This document shows positions 5,920-6,559 of a stretch of 6,559 bases of DNA, in pieces. The position numbers and the translations under genes are program-made. The DNA comes from Clostridiales bacterium (GTDB lineage Bacteria; Bacillota; Clostridia; Oscillospirales; Acutalibacteraceae), in assembly GCA_019418545.1 (NCBI GenBank), contig DYBQ01000076.1, positions 4,393 through 10,951 on the forward strand, in the 5' to 3' direction. How positions within the stretch are numbered: the stretch's first letter is position 1; each line of letters begins with the position of its first letter. The notes under the pieces were generated by a model. That model made no database searches and was not told where the DNA came from. It worked only from the letters and a program-made list of their open reading frames with translations.

Positions 5920-6559
5920 TTATGCGCCGGTGGTCAGGCCGGTGATGGTGCCGTGCATGAACTTGGGGCCATGGTCCAGGCCAATCTGACCAAAAATCTG
6001 GCCATCTTCAGAAGCGCCGGTCTTGGACAATGCCTCATAGAAGAAGTTGCCTTTTTCGGGCACCGGCTGGAACACCGGGGAAATCACGGACATTTCTGCA
6101 GCCAGTACTGTGTCCTGAGGCATAAAGCGGTTCAGGGCAATGCCGATGTTGCCGAAATCCGTTTCCAACTGCTTGATATTGGTGCCGCCCAGATTGCGGT
6201 CGGTGGGGGCATAGCTGTACAAATCGGTAATAATCTGCTTTTGGGCAGAGCCTACCCACAGCACCATGTTCTTAAAAACGGCGCCGGCGTCATACATCTT
6301 TTTGAACAGCGCCTGCAAATTGGCCTTGGTGAGGGCCTTGCTGCCTGCGGCGATGGTGTTGCCGTCGGCGCACAGGGCAATCATGCCCCGGGTCTTGTTG
6401 GCTTCATCGGCGGAAGCAGCCTTGGCATACACGCCATTGAGGAAGGTGTACTCCACATCCCGGGCAATCTTTTCCAGCGCCTTTGCAATCTGCCAGGACT
6501 TTTCATCGGGGACATTGTTCTGCTGCCCGGCGGTGTTCAGCCCGCTCATGCGCTTAGTG
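5920..6559 (-). CDS. Major capsid protein, SU10/DUF5309-like (C-terminal part; runs off the right edge)
   Basis: At least 212 residues of an open frame that continues past the right edge. The ATG at 6549 is probably internal: no ribosome binding site precedes it, and the frame stays open upstream (Thr-Lys-Arg before the Met). The segment DEKSWQIAKALEKIARDVEY followed by TFLNG matches the pattern of a conserved helix in the SU10 major capsid (DUF5309) family. It is followed by a RGM turn, a long 'spine'-like helix region, and a C-terminal beta-rich region with FMPQDTVLAAEMSVISPVFQ. Members are usually ~300 residues with an HK97 fold, so roughly the first third should lie outside the window. 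The protein forms the capsid shell and is the first of the closely packed head and connector genes seen here. Its stop TAA touches the ribosome binding site of the next gene. Confidence 0.85.
   Translation of the reverse strand, partial: TKRMSGLNTAGQQNNVPDEKSWQIAKALEKIARDVEYTFLNGVYAKAASADEANKTRGMIALCADGNTIAAGSKALTKANLQALFKKMYDAGAVFKNMVLWVGSAQKQIITDLYSYAPTDRNLGGTNIKQLETDFGNIGIALNRFMPQDTVLAAEMSVISPVFQPVPEKGNFFYEALSKTGASEDGQIFGQIGLDHGPKFMHGTITGLTTGA

Noticed and set aside
6547..6549. ATG at 6549 as the true start of the capsid gene
   Set aside because: The frame stays open to the window edge, there is no Shine-Dalgarno sequence upstream, and SU10-type capsid proteins are about a third longer.
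1..6559. CRISPR array, tRNA, insertion sequence, attachment site or defence enzyme
   Set aside because: I saw no regularly spaced repeats, tRNA-like cloverleaf, transposase motifs or nuclease/methylase motifs on either strand. The only non-structural gene is the lipoprotein.

Overview
This window is part of the late structural module of a tailed phage with a long, non-contractile tail (siphovirus type), most likely a prophage or temperate phage of a Gram-positive gut Clostridia host. The host guess rests on strong AGGAGG-type ribosome binding sites before most genes, moderate GC content, a Firmicutes-type lipoprotein signal peptide, and protein families typical of Clostridia phages. No host chromosomal gene, integrase or attachment site is visible, so a free phage genome cannot be excluded.

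Every gene I accept lies on the minus strand, so the biological order runs from the right edge to the left. It starts with the C-terminal part of the major capsid protein (open at the right edge) and a small head-fiber-like protein. Next come the connector genes: a head-tail connector, a head-closure protein, an HK97 gp10-like protein and a tail terminator. The tail genes follow: major tail (tube) protein, tail assembly chaperone with an overlapping out-of-frame second ORF, and the first ~640 codons of the tape measure protein (open at the left edge). Up to the chaperone the genes are packed nearly end to end, with stop codons touching or overlapping the next ribosome binding site.

Two things break this standard layout. 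First, the two chaperone ORFs overlap in the +1 (equivalently -2) relationship. The second ORF has no ribosome binding site and begins exactly at a UUU_CGU sequence, so a programmed +1 frameshift giving a ~191-residue long form is likely. Second, a 359-codon, AT-richer lipoprotein gene sits between the chaperone and the tape measure gene. It has its own promoter (TATAAT, 17-base spacer, ATTACA) and its own intrinsic terminator, which is the layout of a phage 'moron' expressed independently of the late operon. Its product should be anchored on the outer face of the host membrane, where prophage lipoproteins are known to block superinfecting phages. No domain is recognised, so that role is inference.

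The lipoprotein cassette leaves the tape measure gene directly downstream of a terminator. The tape measure start is itself odd: the good Shine-Dalgarno sequence points to an ATC codon rather than ATG/GTG/TTG.
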